A stretch of 28,480 nucleotides of DNA. Source: DATKCA01 sp035544675 (lineage in GTDB: Bacteria > Acidobacteriota > Thermoanaerobaculia > Gp7-AA8). Below the pieces are notes generated by a model. The model saw only the letters and a list, made by a program, of their open reading frames with translations, was not told the origin of the DNA and did no database searches. Every line of letters starts with the position of its first letter. Position 1 is the stretch's first letter. A program made the position numbers and the translations under genes. The stretch covers positions 1 to 28,480 of the forward strand of contig DATKCA010000155.1 in assembly GCA_035544675.1 (NCBI GenBank). Direction: 5' to 3'. This document shows, piece by piece, positions 18,513 to 26,549 of this stretch.

Positions 18513-20685
18513 AAATCCGCCGGTACTCGTAACGGTTCCTCGTTACGGTCTTCACGTAGAGCCGTGTCTCCGCATACGGAATCGACTCTACAAATAAATC
18601 CAGGTCGTCGATCCCCGTCCGAGCAAGCCATCTGCCAACCGGCTCCTGGCCGGCGTTGTAGGCCGCCAGGGCCAGGACGGGGTGTCCCTTCATTGAAGCG
18701 AGTTTCTGCGTGTACTCGGCCGCGCCGACGGCGATGTTCTCCTGCGGATCGAACAGCCGCTCGCGCGTGATCCCCTCGATCCCCGCCAGCGATGCGATGC
18801 GCGCGGCCTCCTGCGGCATGATCTGCATGAGGCCGACCGCGCCGGCGTTGGAAACCGTCGTCGGCTCGAATCCGCTCTCCTGCCGGATGATCGCCGCCAG
18901 CAGGTACGGATCGAGGCTCCTCCGCTCCGCCTCCCCTCGAATCGAGTCCCAGTAGGCCAGGGGATAGAGAATCTGCCAGAAACGGCCCGGGACGTTCTCT
19001 CCGCCGTGGCGGACGAACTGGCGGAAGCGGCGCTGGAGGATCCCGTTCGCCTTGAAAGGCTCGCCGGCCTGGACGTAGATGTCCGCCAGCATGAAGGCCG
19101 CGCCCGGGTTGTCCGGATGCTCGGCCACGAGCATCTTCATCTCGCGCGATGCGTCGCGCAGCAGGTCCACGGTCATGAGCTCCCGCACGGCGTCGATACG
19201 GACGCCCGTGACCTTGGCCAGCTCCGCGTCCAGGTCCGGGAACACGGCACCGCCGGCAATCCCGGCCGGAGCCACGGTGGGCTCGCCGAGGATCTCGCGG
19301 GAACGGTAGGCGTAGTAGTTGTAGGGGTACTCGGCGAGGATCTGCCGCAGCCGCGCGTCGCGCAGCGCGATGTTGCCGCGCTTCTCGTGGATCTTCGCCG
19401 ACCAGAAGAGCGAGTTCGTCCTGTAGTCGCCGTCCGGATAGGTGCCGATGTAGCGCTGGAAGACTCGCAGTGCCTCGTCATCCTTCTCCCACAGCGTAAA
19501 GGTCCACCCGAGGGTCCAGAGGTTCTCGCCGTCGTTGCCGGTGAGGCCGCCGTCGATCGCCTTCTGCAGGTTCGCGGTGGAGCGGCCGTAGTCCGTCTCG
19601 TCCGTGACGTAATACTTGGCGCGCTGCACCTTCGCCTCGTTCGCTTCCCTGCTCTTCGGGAAGCGCCGCTCCAGGTCGGCCAGTCCGGCCAGGAACTCCG
19701 TGCCGCGGTCGGCGCGCCATGCCGCGCGTGCGCGCAGGAGAAGCAGCGCCGGGTCGGCCAGCGATTGCCGCCTATTCTCTTCGAGCAGCTGGACGTAGTT
19801 GCGCGAGTTGAAGAGCGCGCGGATCCGGACGCTCCGGTAGAGATCGTTCGTCTTCGCGTCGGGGAAGCGCCTGGCGATGCGTTGCAGCAGATCGAGCGCC
19901 TGATCGTAGCGGTTCACTCGCGCCAGCGCGCCGGCCAGATCGGTCGATTCCTTCAGTGTCAGCGAGTCGAGCGCCGCGCCGGCCTGTCCATACGTCCGCT
20001 CCGTGTATCGGCCCTGCGGATAGTCGCGCAGCAGGCGCATGCGCACCCTCGATGCGAGATCGCTTCGCCCCGCGGCGCTGAGGATCGCGGCCAGGTCGAG
20101 AAACTCCGGCTCGCTCAGCTCGTCGATCGCCACGCCCCCGCTCTGCGCGAAGGCTGCGTCCGTTGCGGCACTGTCGCCGGTCTGGGCATATAACGCCGGC
20201 AGCCGGAGTCTGGCGATGGATGCCGCGGAAGTCGCCGGTGCGGCGGCGATGATCTGCGCCGCCACGTTGATCGCCCCCGTCGGATTGCCCCGCCGCGCCT
20301 CGGCTTCCGTGAGGCGCAGCCCGATGAATGGCGCGATGACCGGATCGGCGGCCGCAGCGGCCGCGAGAGCCACAACGGCTTCGTCGTCGCGTTTCTCGTC
20401 GAAGAGATGGAGAGCCAGGAGTGTCCGCGCGCGGCGGGAGGTCGTGGCGTGGGGAGCGGCGGTCAGGGTGCGAAGAGCGGTCTCGTACTCCACGAGGGCG
20501 CCCGCTTTCCGAAGGGCGCGGGCTTGTTCCAGCGTGACTGCCGGCTGGGGCTCGGGCACCACGTCGGGCGCGGCCAGGGGGGCGGGATCGGGTTGGGAGT
20601 GGGAGGCGGCTGACGACACGGCGGCTGCCGGAGCGCAGGCCATGACCGCCAGCAGCCACAGCGCCAGAACTCCTGCGCCCTTCAT
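18484..20685 (-). CDS. Slt70-like lytic murein transglycosylase
   Basis: 733 residues from ATG 20685 (MKGAGVLALWLLAVMACAP), chosen over an upstream GTG (20706) because it gives a compact signal sequence and an ATGA overlap with the previous gene. VMAC fits a lipoprotein signal. Residues about 50-540 form a helical TPR/solenoid-like part as in Slt70 (ALRVFQRYIGTYPDGDYRTN). The C-terminal goose-lysozyme-like SLT domain has catalytic Glu near residue 603 (IRQESGFEP), GAVGLMQIMP and LALAAYNAGQEPV. It cleaves the MurNAc-GlcNAc bond of peptidoglycan with formation of 1,6-anhydro ends. Confidence 0.92.
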   Translation of the reverse strand: MKGAGVLALWLLAVMACAPAAAVSSAASHSQPDPAPLAAPDVVPEPQPAVTLEQARALRKAGALVEYETALRTLTAAPHATTSRRARTLLALHLFDEKRDDEAVVALAAAAAADPVIAPFIGLRLTEAEARRGNPTGAINVAAQIIAAAPATSAASIARLRLPALYAQTGDSAATDAAFAQSGGVAIDELSEPEFLDLAAILSAAGRSDLASRVRMRLLRDYPQGRYTERTYGQAGAALDSLTLKESTDLAGALARVNRYDQALDLLQRIARRFPDAKTNDLYRSVRIRALFNSRNYVQLLEENRRQSLADPALLLLRARAAWRADRGTEFLAGLADLERRFPKSREANEAKVQRAKYYVTDETDYGRSTANLQKAIDGGLTGNDGENLWTLGWTFTLWEKDDEALRVFQRYIGTYPDGDYRTNSLFWSAKIHEKRGNIALRDARLRQILAEYPYNYYAYRSREILGEPTVAPAGIAGGAVFPDLDAELAKVTGVRIDAVRELMTVDLLRDASREMKMLVAEHPDNPGAAFMLADIYVQAGEPFKANGILQRRFRQFVRHGGENVPGRFWQILYPLAYWDSIRGEAERRSLDPYLLAAIIRQESGFEPTTVSNAGAVGLMQIMPQEAARIASLAGIEGITRERLFDPQENIAVGAAEYTQKLASMKGHPVLALAAYNAGQEPVGRWLARTGIDDLDLFVESIPYAETRLYVKTVTRNRYEYRRIYESSARVEQ

Positions 20686-21056
20686 CCCACTACGTGACGG
20701 ACCCACCTTGTCCCCTCTCTCTCGAACCCGATGTGCAGGAAGAACTCATCGCCTTCGCCGCCCGCGTTGACGACCAGCTGCTTCCGTTCCATCTTCGCGG
20801 CGATCTGTGCCACCTCGTCGACGAGAAACCGTCCGATCCGCTTTCGCCGCACGTCCCTCGCTACCACAATGTCGTCAATCTGGACGGCGTCAGCCGTGAT
20901 CTGCATCTCTACGACTGCAACGATGTCGCCGACGACCTTCCCGAGCAGACCGCATGCCGGTGCGTGGCCCCCGGGGCGCTCGGTTGCCAGAAACGCGATC
21001 ACCGCGTCGTGGTCAGCCGTCTCGATGGCCCGGACGAAGAGGCGTTGGCCGCGCAT
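20682..21056 (-). CDS. GNAT family N-acetyltransferase
   Basis: 124 residues from ATG 21056 (MRGQRLFVRAIETADHDAVI), preceded by AAAGG; an in-frame ATG at 21089 would add 11 residues but lacks an SD. The acetyl-CoA motif A is visible as IDDIVVARDVRRKRIGRFLVDEV, with R-x-K-R-I-G as the pyrophosphate-binding turn. Near the end, FFLHIGFEREGTRWV is the usual GNAT beta-6/7 strand and bulge. Substrate unknown. It is first gene of GNAT-lytic transglycosylase-VWFA protein, all coupled by overlaps, which suggests a single transcript from the AT-rich region at 21090-21135. Confidence 0.85.
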   Translation of the reverse strand: MRGQRLFVRAIETADHDAVIAFLATERPGGHAPACGLLGKVVGDIVAVVEMQITADAVQIDDIVVARDVRRKRIGRFLVDEVAQIAAKMERKQLVVNAGGEGDEFFLHIGFEREGTRWVRHVVG

Positions 21057-21132
21057 CGCCTTTGATTCCTTTTCTCCCCTATCCAGCATTGTCTCATGCT
21101 TTTACAGCATAAATACATAGGCCAAATAATTC

Positions 21133-21160
21133 TTGACAATCACTCCCGCCCGCGTAGACT
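21133..21160 (+). promoter_or_regulatory. Probable promoter of the tyrosine recombinase gene
   Basis: A perfect TTGACA (21133-21138) and TAGACT (21155-21160, 4 of 6 matches) are spaced 16 bp. The start would be near 21167, 20 nt before the ATG. It lies in the AT-rich divergent spacer shared with the GNAT operon, which also holds a small hairpin (ATGCT/AGCAT, from about 21097). Confidence 0.5.
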
Positions 21161-21186
21161 TCGCCTCGGGCCCACCTCCTTCCAAA

Positions 21187-22194
21187 ATGTCCGAAAGTGT
21201 GAATTTGATGAACGTCCAGCAGGCCATCGACCAGTTTCTGGAGCACGGCCAGATCGAGCGAAATCTCTCTGATCGGACCCTGCGCGCGTACCACTCGGAC
21301 CTGAGCCAGTTCCATGTCCACATCAGTGACACGAACATGGTGGACATCACGCCGGAGCATCTCGAGGGTTATCTGGACAAACTGGGCACCGGCCCGTACC
21401 GCGATACCTCGATCCGGCGCAAGGTGGCCGCCCTGAAGGTTTTCTTCCGCTTTCTGGAGGAGAAGGGGATCGTTCCGGAGTCGCCGGCGCGGAAGCTCAA
21501 GATCAAGCGACCGGTCGAGAATCGGGTGCCCACGGTCCTTTCCAACCGGGAGATCCGGTCGCTGCTGGCTGCCCCGAAGGAGCAGATTGCCGAGCTGGTC
21601 GGGATCCGTGATCAGTCGCCGGGGAGCCGCAACCGTTATTTCTGCGCCGTCCGCGACGATTTGATCCTCGAGCTGCTGTTCTCTACAGGGATCCGGATCG
21701 GCGAGCTCGTGGCGTTGAACACGACGGACGTCGACCTCCAGAACAAGCATGTCCAGATCACCGGCCGGGCTACACGCGGCCGTCTGGTGGCCCTCTCCTC
21801 GGAGGGGCTGGTGGAGGCGCTGGCGCAGTATCTGGAGTTGCGGAACGAGCGCACGCTCGACACGCCGGCTGTGTTCGTGGGCCGGTCGGGAACGCGCCTG
21901 ACGATCTACTCGATCGAGAACATCTTCAAGAAGCACGTGCGGCTGGCGGAGATCAAGCGTCACATCACGCCGCATTCGCTGCGTCACACCATGGCGGCGA
22001 TGCTGGTCAGCGCCGGCACCGACATCCGGGAAGTGCAGGAGATCCTCGGCCACGCCTCGATCCTGTCGACGCAGGTGTACACGAAGCTGCCCATCCAGAA
22101 GGGGCGGCGGACGATGATCGGCACTCCGATGGCGTCCCTGAACCGGGTCTTCGTGGATTCGTCGACGTCGAAGCTTCCGATCAAGAAGCGGTAG
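21187..22194 (+). CDS. Tyrosine recombinase (Xer/phage-integrase family)
   Basis: 335 residues from ATG 21187; an in-frame TTG at 21133 coincides with a -35 box and was rejected. The N-terminal SAM-like core-binding domain (residues 10-100: IDQFLEHGQIERNLSDRTLR ... LKVFFRFLEEKG) is followed by the catalytic domain. Active-site residues are R170 (STGIRIGEL), H263 and R266 (HSLRH), H289 (LGHASI) and the nucleophile Y298 (QVYTKL). The beta-hairpin that carries the catalytic lysine in XerC/D (GKGNK) reads GRATRGR here, with arginines instead. It resembles XerC/XerD in size, but the neighbouring accessory operon makes a mobile-element origin possible. Confidence 0.9.
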   Translation: MSESVNLMNVQQAIDQFLEHGQIERNLSDRTLRAYHSDLSQFHVHISDTNMVDITPEHLEGYLDKLGTGPYRDTSIRRKVAALKVFFRFLEEKGIVPESPARKLKIKRPVENRVPTVLSNREIRSLLAAPKEQIAELVGIRDQSPGSRNRYFCAVRDDLILELLFSTGIRIGELVALNTTDVDLQNKHVQITGRATRGRLVALSSEGLVEALAQYLELRNERTLDTPAVFVGRSGTRLTIYSIENIFKKHVRLAEIKRHITPHSLRHTMAAMLVSAGTDIREVQEILGHASILSTQVYTKLPIQKGRRTMIGTPMASLNRVFVDSSTSKLPIKKR

Positions 22195-22196
22195 AG

Positions 22197-22227
22197 TCAT
22201 CGAGGGGCGTAGCGAGGGATCCGGGCG
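22197..22227. repeat. Diverged copy of the GGATCC/AGCGA intergenic repeat
   Basis: Three bases after the recombinase stop comes a 31-bp stretch whose core (GGGCGTAGCGAGGGATC) aligns with the mfd-side arm (GGGCGAAGCGAAGGATC), with TCAT before both. It is a single arm here, without an obvious inverted partner nearby. Confidence 0.45.
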
Positions 22228-22255
22228 TGCGGGCGGCACGTCGATCGCGTCTCCA

Positions 22256-22634
22256 TTACCCCACGCTCTCGGGCGAGTAGCCGTTCATTCCAGCACTGAA
22301 CCGACCCATTTCGCTCGTAACCTTCACGATGCGCCTGAATCGGCTTCGGCGCATGTGGGGCAGGGCGCGCTGCATGAGGAGGAGGGGGCTACAGACGTTC
22401 ACGCGAAAAGTTGGGTCGAAGGCATCAACGGCGACGAACTCGGTGTCGTCGTCGACGTCGAGAACGATCGCGAACGCGCCGCCGCCGATCTCCGCGGCAA
22501 CGCCAGTCGCCGCGTCGCCGTTCGCGCCGCCCCAGCGACACGCGCGCCTTCGGAGGCGAGGAGCTGTGCTGCGGCGAGACCGATCCGCGATTTGCTCCGG
22601 TTACGAGCGCGACTCGGCCTTGCAACCTAGTCAT
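22256..22634 (-). pseudogene. Short-chain dehydrogenase/reductase remnant (two frameshifts, internal loss, no C-terminus)
   Basis: The minus strand from ATG 22634 reads MTRLQGRVALVTGANRG, the start of an SDR cofactor site. It then continues correctly only in another frame (IGLAAAQLLASEGARVAG). After a second frame change it continues as ATGVAAEIGGGAFAIVLDVDDD and, after an apparent internal loss, FRVNVCSPLLLMQRALPHMR and VTSEMGRFSAGMNGY. The reading ends at TAA 22256-22258, before the catalytic Lys and the C-terminal part. Thus an SDR gene was the last member of the accessory operon: its ATG overlaps the stop of the kinase-like gene by 8 nt. It is now inactive unless these shifts are sequencing errors. 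Confidence 0.75.
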
Positions 22635-23454
22635 GCAGTCGCTCCACGAGCGAAGCACGATCCTGCTTCAAGCCGGAGTGATCCGGCCGAGTCACGAGCG
22701 CCACGTCGATTTGCACAAGCAGCCATCGGAGATAGTCGCGCTCCGCGTCTTGCTGCTCACGGATTGACGGCGCTGGAACGCCCGCGGCAAGAACATAGGC
22801 ACTCCAGAGACTCGCCCGCTCATTCGCATCGCGGCAGAGCAGCGCCTGCGACCATGCCAAGTCTCGCCAGCGGCTGCCGAAGTCGACTGCTTCCAGATCG
22901 ACCATCGCAACGCCTTCGGCGGGCGTGACAACGACGTTGTAATCGTCGGCGCCACAGACGACGGGACGGTGAGGCAAGGCATGAAGTGTGGCGAGAGCCC
23001 GTGCGATCTTCTCGATCACCATCGGGCGATGCGTTGGGTGGATCGTAGACAAGGGTGCTCCTTCAATAAACGTCTTCACGATGGCGGTTCCCATCGCACT
23101 TACCAGGCGCGCGCAGTGCGGCCAGCCGCCATCTTCGACGATGCGGAGAAAGCGGAGCATGCGGTCCCGCACGGCCGATGTCGCGCACAGACGCATTTTC
23201 CGTCGCGAGCCGTCCCGGCCCGTTAGCAGAAACGCGGGCGACGCACCGCGGTCGGAGAGACCGCTGGCACGCAACAGCACGAATGCAGGATCGTCAACGA
23301 GCCGAAGCTCCCGGCGCGCGGCAAGTTGAGTCAGCGTGGCAGCGATGCCGTCCCACCATGGACGATCGTCACGCTCGCCCCATTGAGCTTCATCGACACC
23401 AAAGAGCCGCAGGGCCGAACGCAACCCCTCAGTCGCTATCCGTTCGATGTCCAC
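22627..23454 (-). CDS. APH/choline-kinase-like protein with degenerate catalytic loop
   Basis: 275 residues from GTG 23454, 3 nt after the radical SAM stop. The C-lobe resembles aminoglycoside phosphotransferase/choline kinase folds: hinge FIEGAPL (129-135), helix IEKIARALATLHALPHRP, a loop VVCGADDYNVVV (165-176), then AMVDLEAVDFGSRWRDLAW with the metal-binding Asp equivalent (D186). In the family the loop reads HxDxxxxN; here N173 is present, but the His and catalytic Asp positions are Val166 and Gly168. D170 or D171 might substitute. The N-lobe is hard to recognise. It may be a divergent small-molecule kinase or a pseudokinase. Confidence 0.7.
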   Translation of the reverse strand: MDIERIATEGLRSALRLFGVDEAQWGERDDRPWWDGIAATLTQLAARRELRLVDDPAFVLLRASGLSDRGASPAFLLTGRDGSRRKMRLCATSAVRDRMLRFLRIVEDGGWPHCARLVSAMGTAIVKTFIEGAPLSTIHPTHRPMVIEKIARALATLHALPHRPVVCGADDYNVVVTPAEGVAMVDLEAVDFGSRWRDLAWSQALLCRDANERASLWSAYVLAAGVPAPSIREQQDAERDYLRWLLVQIDVALVTRPDHSGLKQDRASLVERLHD

Positions 23455-23457
23455 GGC

Positions 23458-24810
23458 TCAACTCGCGCCGAGTTCCCGCAGTTCCTGGCGATAGGTTTCG
23501 ATCAGGCCGGCGTACGCTTCTGGGGCGCGCTGTGTGTAGTAGCGCACGTACGCGGACGCCTTAAGGCGATGAAGCGCAGCGCGCGGTAGCGCGCGGCAGA
23601 CAGTCGGTACGCCCGCCGGCTCGCCCTGAAACCGATCGAGGTCGACGACGAACTCGTCGATAACGCCCTCGGCTACCGCGCGGCGGTAGCCCTCGGTGCC
23701 CGGATGCGCCGTGTAGATATTGAAGAGAACATACTCCGCATCAAGCGCGAGCGCGAAGTCGATCGTTTGGGCGATGGTCTCGGCGGTGTCATCGAGCGAT
23801 CCGAAGATGAAACTCGTCGTTACCTCCAGTCCTGCTGCGCGAGCTGCTGCGACGGCGGTGGTCACTTGTTGGTTGACCACGCCCTTATGGATGTCGCGGT
23901 CGAGAATCCCCTGATCGCCTGACTCGACACCGAAGAACACGCCTCTGCATCCCGAGTCGGCGAGCAGTGCTGCCGTCTCCGCGTCCATGCGATCCGTGCG
24001 AGTGTTGCAGACGTATGCGATATTGAACTTCTTGAGCATCCCGGTCATCTCGCGTGTGCGCGCTTTGCGCATCGTGAACGTGTCGTCCCAGAACTGTACG
24101 CTGCGCACGCCATGCTTCTCCGTCAGCACGCGCAGTTCCTCGGCGACATTGCTCACCGAGCGCTCACGATACCGGCCGTCGTTCGTCCCGCCGGCGGCGG
24201 AGAGGCAGAACGTGCACGCGAAACCGCAGCCACGGGTAGTGACCATCGTGGCGAAGGGCGGGGGCAGGACACGGTGCGGAGACGCTTGATACAAGCCAAG
24301 ACGCATGCACGAGTGATCGGGCATTGGAATGCGGTCGAGGGGCAGCAGTGGTGCTGCGGGGTTCTGCGTCACGACGGCCCCCCGACGGATGCCCACGCCC
24401 GGCAGCGTGTCGAGCGGCGCGCCCTCGGCCAACAGCCGCAACGGAATCTCCGCGTCACCGACGCAGACCGCGTCGAAGTCATCGAGGCTCGTCCCGACAC
24501 GGAAGCTAGAGTAGGGGCCGCCGGCGATCTTCAGCGGCACCTCGGGCAGCTCACGCGCGAGCTGAGCGCAAAGCGGATACGTAGTTGTGTTCGTGGTCAC
24601 GCCGAGCACGTCGGGGCGATAGTCGCGGACGCCGGCGACGAGCGCATCCATGTCAGCGTAGAACTCCCCCTCGAAGACCTCGACCTCCGCTACGTCACGA
24701 CAATACGACTGGAGATAGAAGAGGCCGAGGCACGGGGTGATGCTCTTGATCGCGTGCTCCGATCCATAGACGATCTTCGAAAACGGCGGATTGACCAGCG
24801 CTATGCGCAT
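23458..24810 (-). CDS. B12-binding-domain radical SAM enzyme
   Basis: 450 residues. The N-terminal 160 residues are a Rossmann-like cobalamin-binding-type domain (MRIALVNPPF ... ITPCLGLFYLQSY, DVLGVTTNTTTYPLCAQLA, KIAGGPYSS, AVCVGDAEIPL), lacking the DxHxxG motif, as many of this family do. The radical SAM core has C195, C199 and C202 in RGCGFACTFC to bind the 4Fe-4S cluster. Later come SVQFWDDTF, GCRGVFFGVESG and VTTSFIFGSLDDT, typical of the class. Members methylate unactivated carbons or rearrange or couple substrates in natural-product and lipid pathways. A good SD (AAAGGACGA) precedes the ATG. Its substrate is unknown. Confidence 0.88.
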   Translation of the reverse strand: MRIALVNPPFSKIVYGSEHAIKSITPCLGLFYLQSYCRDVAEVEVFEGEFYADMDALVAGVRDYRPDVLGVTTNTTTYPLCAQLARELPEVPLKIAGGPYSSFRVGTSLDDFDAVCVGDAEIPLRLLAEGAPLDTLPGVGIRRGAVVTQNPAAPLLPLDRIPMPDHSCMRLGLYQASPHRVLPPPFATMVTTRGCGFACTFCLSAAGGTNDGRYRERSVSNVAEELRVLTEKHGVRSVQFWDDTFTMRKARTREMTGMLKKFNIAYVCNTRTDRMDAETAALLADSGCRGVFFGVESGDQGILDRDIHKGVVNQQVTTAVAAARAAGLEVTTSFIFGSLDDTAETIAQTIDFALALDAEYVLFNIYTAHPGTEGYRRAVAEGVIDEFVVDLDRFQGEPAGVPTVCRALPRAALHRLKASAYVRYYTQRAPEAYAGLIETYRQELRELGAS

Positions 24811-24822
24811 CGGTTCGTCCTT

Positions 24823-25464
24823 TCATGGAAGCACCGATAGTGCTTCGGCCAACTCGCGGACTTCGTTCCACGCTCCACTAAACGGCCGAGGTTTATCAGC
24901 ATCGCAGACGAGGATCCCATGGCCACTCAGCTCGAACACAAGGCGATCGTTGCAGCCATTGCCGATGCAGTAGCAGTCGCTCGACGGGAGCTTGAGGCGT
25001 CCGCACAGCGCGGCCAGCTCGGCCGCCTTGAACTCAGCATCGTCCCCCTTCATGTCGAGCGCGATGAAGCGACCATCGTCGTCAAAGCGCAAGCGGTGGT
25101 TCGCGGACCAGTGGTCGATTCCGAGTTCGTGGGCGACGCGTTCGACGAGTAGACTGACGCCGCCGGAGATCAGCGCAATGTCGTAACCGCGCCGTCGCGC
25201 GCCGTCGACCAGCTCCCGCGCGCCGTCGCGTATGCGACAACCGTACAACGCCGTAACGGCCCGCTGGCGCGTCGCGAGGCCGCGCTGCACGTAGATCTTC
25301 TCTATGAGCCGCGTCCAGTCGGCATAGCTGAGGATGCCTTGGCGGTACCACTCAAGCATGACCGCGTCTTCTTCGGCCCGAAGGCCGAACGCCTCGTGGA
25401 GCGACTGCCACGAGTTCTCGGCGAGAACGGTGCCATCCATGTCGAGCACGAGGAGACGCTTCAT
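24823..25464 (-). CDS. SerB-like HAD phosphatase
   Basis: 213 residues. All four HAD motifs are present: nucleophile D8 and acid D10 in LDMDGT, S100 in LISGG, K146 in the EFKAAEL helix and IGNGCND (D173) for Mg2+. The cap between motifs I and II (about 15-80) is helical, as in phosphoserine phosphatase. The family dephosphorylates small molecules such as phosphoserine or sugar phosphates. The start overlaps the amidohydrolase stop as ATGA, and the radical SAM gene follows after 12 nt. In the operon it probably removes a phosphate from a pathway intermediate. Confidence 0.88.
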   Translation of the reverse strand: MKRLLVLDMDGTVLAENSWQSLHEAFGLRAEEDAVMLEWYRQGILSYADWTRLIEKIYVQRGLATRQRAVTALYGCRIRDGARELVDGARRRGYDIALISGGVSLLVERVAHELGIDHWSANHRLRFDDDGRFIALDMKGDDAEFKAAELAALCGRLKLPSSDCYCIGNGCNDRLVFELSGHGILVCDADKPRPFSGAWNEVRELAEALSVLP

Positions 25465-26549
25465 AGGAGCTTCCGATAGAGCCGTAGCGCATTCTCGCGC
25501 AGGATCTTCCGCCGCGCCGAGGGCGGCAGTGAGGTTCGTTCCGCGATGGAACGCGCAGAATCAGGAAACGCGCAGTCCCAGTGTGGATAGTCCGAAGCGT
25601 ACAGCAGGCAGTCCTCGCCGAGCGTCGCGATGAAGTGTTCCATCCCAACTTCGTCCGGATCACACGAGAAGAAGCATCGGCCGTCGGAGACGTATTCGGC
25701 CGGATCGCGGCGCAGACGCGGCACGAATGCTGGCAACGCCGCGTGATGCTCGCTCAAGCGCTGCACAAACCAGGGAACCCACCCACATCCCGCCTCGAAG
25801 AACCCGAAGCGCAGACGCGGAAATCGCTCAAGCACACCGCCGCCGGTCAGCGCGGCGAGCGCGCGCATCTGCTCCGAGGGGTGGTGAAGCAGGTGAAACA
25901 GAAAAAAGTTGTCACTCAACTCAAACGTGCCGAGCGGATACGGCGGCCGCGCTGTTCCGCTATGAACGAGGATCGGCAGATCGGAGTCCTGTGCCGCGTT
26001 CCACAATGGATCAAAAAACGGATCGTCGAGATTGCGCTCCGGAGCATGAGTGTGAATGGTCACTCCGACGAACATGGGCAGAACCGCACGGCGACGCACT
26101 TCACGCACTGCCCTGTCCATTGCACGAAGCGTGACGACGATCGGCGCGTAGAGTCGTCCTGGAGCTTCTTCGCAGAAGCGCTCGATCCAGTTGTTGTACG
26201 CGCTGAGCATCGCTACCTCAACCTCGAGCGGCTCACGACACAGACTCGTGACGACGGAGGGGAAGCAGACCATCTTCGCGATCGACTGGCGTTCCATGTC
26301 GCGCAGCCGCGCGGCGGGGTCGTAGCCGCCCGCCGGTTCGGTTCCGGGCTTCTCCGTCGGCCGTACTGGCGTCGCGCCGCCGGGGTCGCCGCCAAGGGGC
26401 CGGCCGCCTTCCAGCAGGCCGTAGTCGGGGCGCGCGCGGACCAGTGCGCGATCCTCCGCGTCGGCGTGCAGGGTGTACATCTCGTCCGGCTCGAAGACGT
26501 GGCTGTCTGCGTCGATGACGCCCTCGCCCGCTAGGACATTGGCCGTCAT
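25461..26549 (-). CDS. Amidohydrolase_2 (ACMSD/gamma-resorcylate decarboxylase-like) metal-dependent hydrolase
   Basis: 362 residues. N-terminal metal motif DADSHVFEP (13-21, with H17), then LPILVHSGTARPP (H196), FFEAGCGWVPWFVQRL (251-265) and LLYASDYPHWD (D320 as the conserved metal-binding Asp). This set is typical of the Amidohydro_2 TIM barrels, which hydrolyse C-N bonds or decarboxylate aromatic acids. The first pair is DxDSH rather than HxH, as in the long-chain subgroup of this family. It is joined by ATGA overlaps both to the TGT-like gene before it and to the phosphatase after it. Confidence 0.87.
   Translation of the reverse strand: MTANVLAGEGVIDADSHVFEPDEMYTLHADAEDRALVRARPDYGLLEGGRPLGGDPGGATPVRPTEKPGTEPAGGYDPAARLRDMERQSIAKMVCFPSVVTSLCREPLEVEVAMLSAYNNWIERFCEEAPGRLYAPIVVTLRAMDRAVREVRRRAVLPMFVGVTIHTHAPERNLDDPFFDPLWNAAQDSDLPILVHSGTARPPYPLGTFELSDNFFLFHLLHHPSEQMRALAALTGGGVLERFPRLRFGFFEAGCGWVPWFVQRLSEHHAALPAFVPRLRRDPAEYVSDGRCFFSCDPDEVGMEHFIATLGEDCLLYASDYPHWDCAFPDSARSIAERTSLPPSARRKILRENALRLYRKLL

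Noticed and set aside
19006..20193. A 395-codon plus-strand open frame opposite the lytic transglycosylase gene
   Set aside because: Mirror frame of a well-supported gene, with no ribosome binding site or motif.
21133..21186. TTG start giving the recombinase 18 extra residues
   Set aside because: The TTG is part of a perfect -35 hexamer TTGACA, and the extension does not look like the family N-terminus.
21094..22239. A 381-codon minus-strand open frame opposite the tyrosine recombinase gene
   Set aside because: The recombinase has all of its catalytic residues except the hairpin lysine and its own promoter; the opposite frame has no known features.
22329..22928. A 199-codon plus-strand open frame over the SDR remnant and kinase-like gene end
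   Set aside because: Its translation is Arg/Ser/Ala-rich with no motifs, while the opposite strand shows SDR and kinase-like blocks.
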